From assembly GCF_001293125.1 (NCBI RefSeq), contig NZ_CP009312.1, positions 1,525,447 through 1,589,446 on the forward strand: a stretch of 64,000 nt of DNA, read 5' to 3'. Numbering within the stretch: the first letter of the stretch is position 1; the number at the start of each line of letters is the position of its first letter. The notes under the pieces were generated by a model. It was not told where the DNA came from. It saw only the letters and a list, made by a program, of their open reading frames with translations, and made no database searches. A program made the position numbers and the translations under genes. Source of the stretch: Lawsonella clevelandensis (GTDB lineage Bacteria; Actinomycetota; Actinomycetes; Mycobacteriales; Mycobacteriaceae). Of this stretch, positions 63,709 to 64,000 are shown in pieces.

Positions 63709-64000
63709 ATGACCGGATTCCAGCTTCCCGAAGCCCGCTACGTCGTCCCCTCCTTCATCGAGCACTCCAGCTACGGCACAAAAGAGTCCAATCCTTACAA
63801 CAAACTCTTTGAAGAGCGCATTGTGTTCCTGGGATCGCAGGTTGACGACACCGCCGCCAACGACATCATGGCGCAGCTGCTCGTCTTGGAAGGTCTCGAC
63901 CCCGACCGCGACATTACGATGTACATCAACTCCCCGGGTGGTTCTTTCACCTCGTTGATGGCTATCTATGACACCATGCAGTACGTGCGCCCTGACATTC
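63709..64000 (+). CDS. clpP2: ATP-dependent Clp protease proteolytic subunit 2 (partial, cut by window end)
   Basis: The first 97 codons are present: MTGFQLPEARYVVPSFIEHS is the ClpP2-type start, then NKLFEERIVFLGSQVDDTAA and MYINSPGGSFTSLMAIYD. The catalytic Ser region lies beyond the window. SD AAGGAG. Cotranscribed with clpP1. Confidence 0.95.
   Translation, partial: MTGFQLPEARYVVPSFIEHSSYGTKESNPYNKLFEERIVFLGSQVDDTAANDIMAQLLVLEGLDPDRDITMYINSPGGSFTSLMAIYDTMQYVRPDI

Overview
The window is chromosomal DNA of a high-GC Gram-positive actinobacterium, most likely in the mycolic-acid order Mycobacteriales/Corynebacteriales. The evidence is mycobacterial gene order: dinG-pncB beside murI-Rv1339-like-rph-rdgB; cmrA-orn; ssb-ettA-thioesterase; pepN, Rv2466c-like, rpiB, tig-clpP1-clpP2. 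A CmrA-type mycolate reductase, a mycothiol-type CPWC reductase and a tmRNA tag ending QRDYALAA agree. A small-genome genus such as Lawsonella would fit, but I cannot prove the genus without a search.

Layout. 0-9 kb: secreted propeller-like protein, tmRNA, trypsin-like lipoprotein protease, DUF998-like membrane protein, beta-carbonic anhydrase, phosphoglucomutase, a MauE/DsbA thiol-oxidation pair, tRNA-Ala. 9-18 kb: NAD synthetase, sugar MFS transporter, zinc-free-type ribosomal protein L36, nrdH-nrdE with NrdR-like boxes, serB, oleate hydratase. 18-23 kb: an ECF transporter with two S subunits, then msrAB. 23-33 kb: housekeeping genes dinG, pncB, murI, a metallo-beta-lactamase-fold protein, rph, rdgB, tRNA-Leu, bcp, DUF3618, L,D-transpeptidase. 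33-37 kb: a divergent accessory locus with two DUF5692-like membrane proteins and an SRPBCC-like protein. 37-43 kb: tRNA-Lys, CsbD, tRNA-His, orn, cmrA, secreted HNH nuclease, a small HTH protein, and a decayed integrative element in tRNA-Arg(TCT). It has att-like repeats, an integrase with an in-frame stop, and HicB plus a HicA remnant. 43-50 kb: ssb, ettA, thioesterase, an orphan DNA methyltransferase, pepN. 50-54 kb: a four-gene operon of two-subunit transketolase, SCP2-like and VOC proteins lying inside the otherwise conserved pepN / Rv2466c-like order. 54-64 kb: rpiB, a large secreted protein of unknown function, pepP, small secreted and membrane proteins, tRNA-Gly, tRNA-Pro, tig, clpP1 and the start of clpP2.

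The best candidates for undescribed biology are the split-transketolase/SCP2/VOC operon, the DUF5692/SRPBCC locus, the ECF module with two S subunits, and the msrAB leader, where a terminator-like hairpin holds the ribosome-binding site. No CRISPR array, insertion sequence, prophage structural gene or replication origin was seen.
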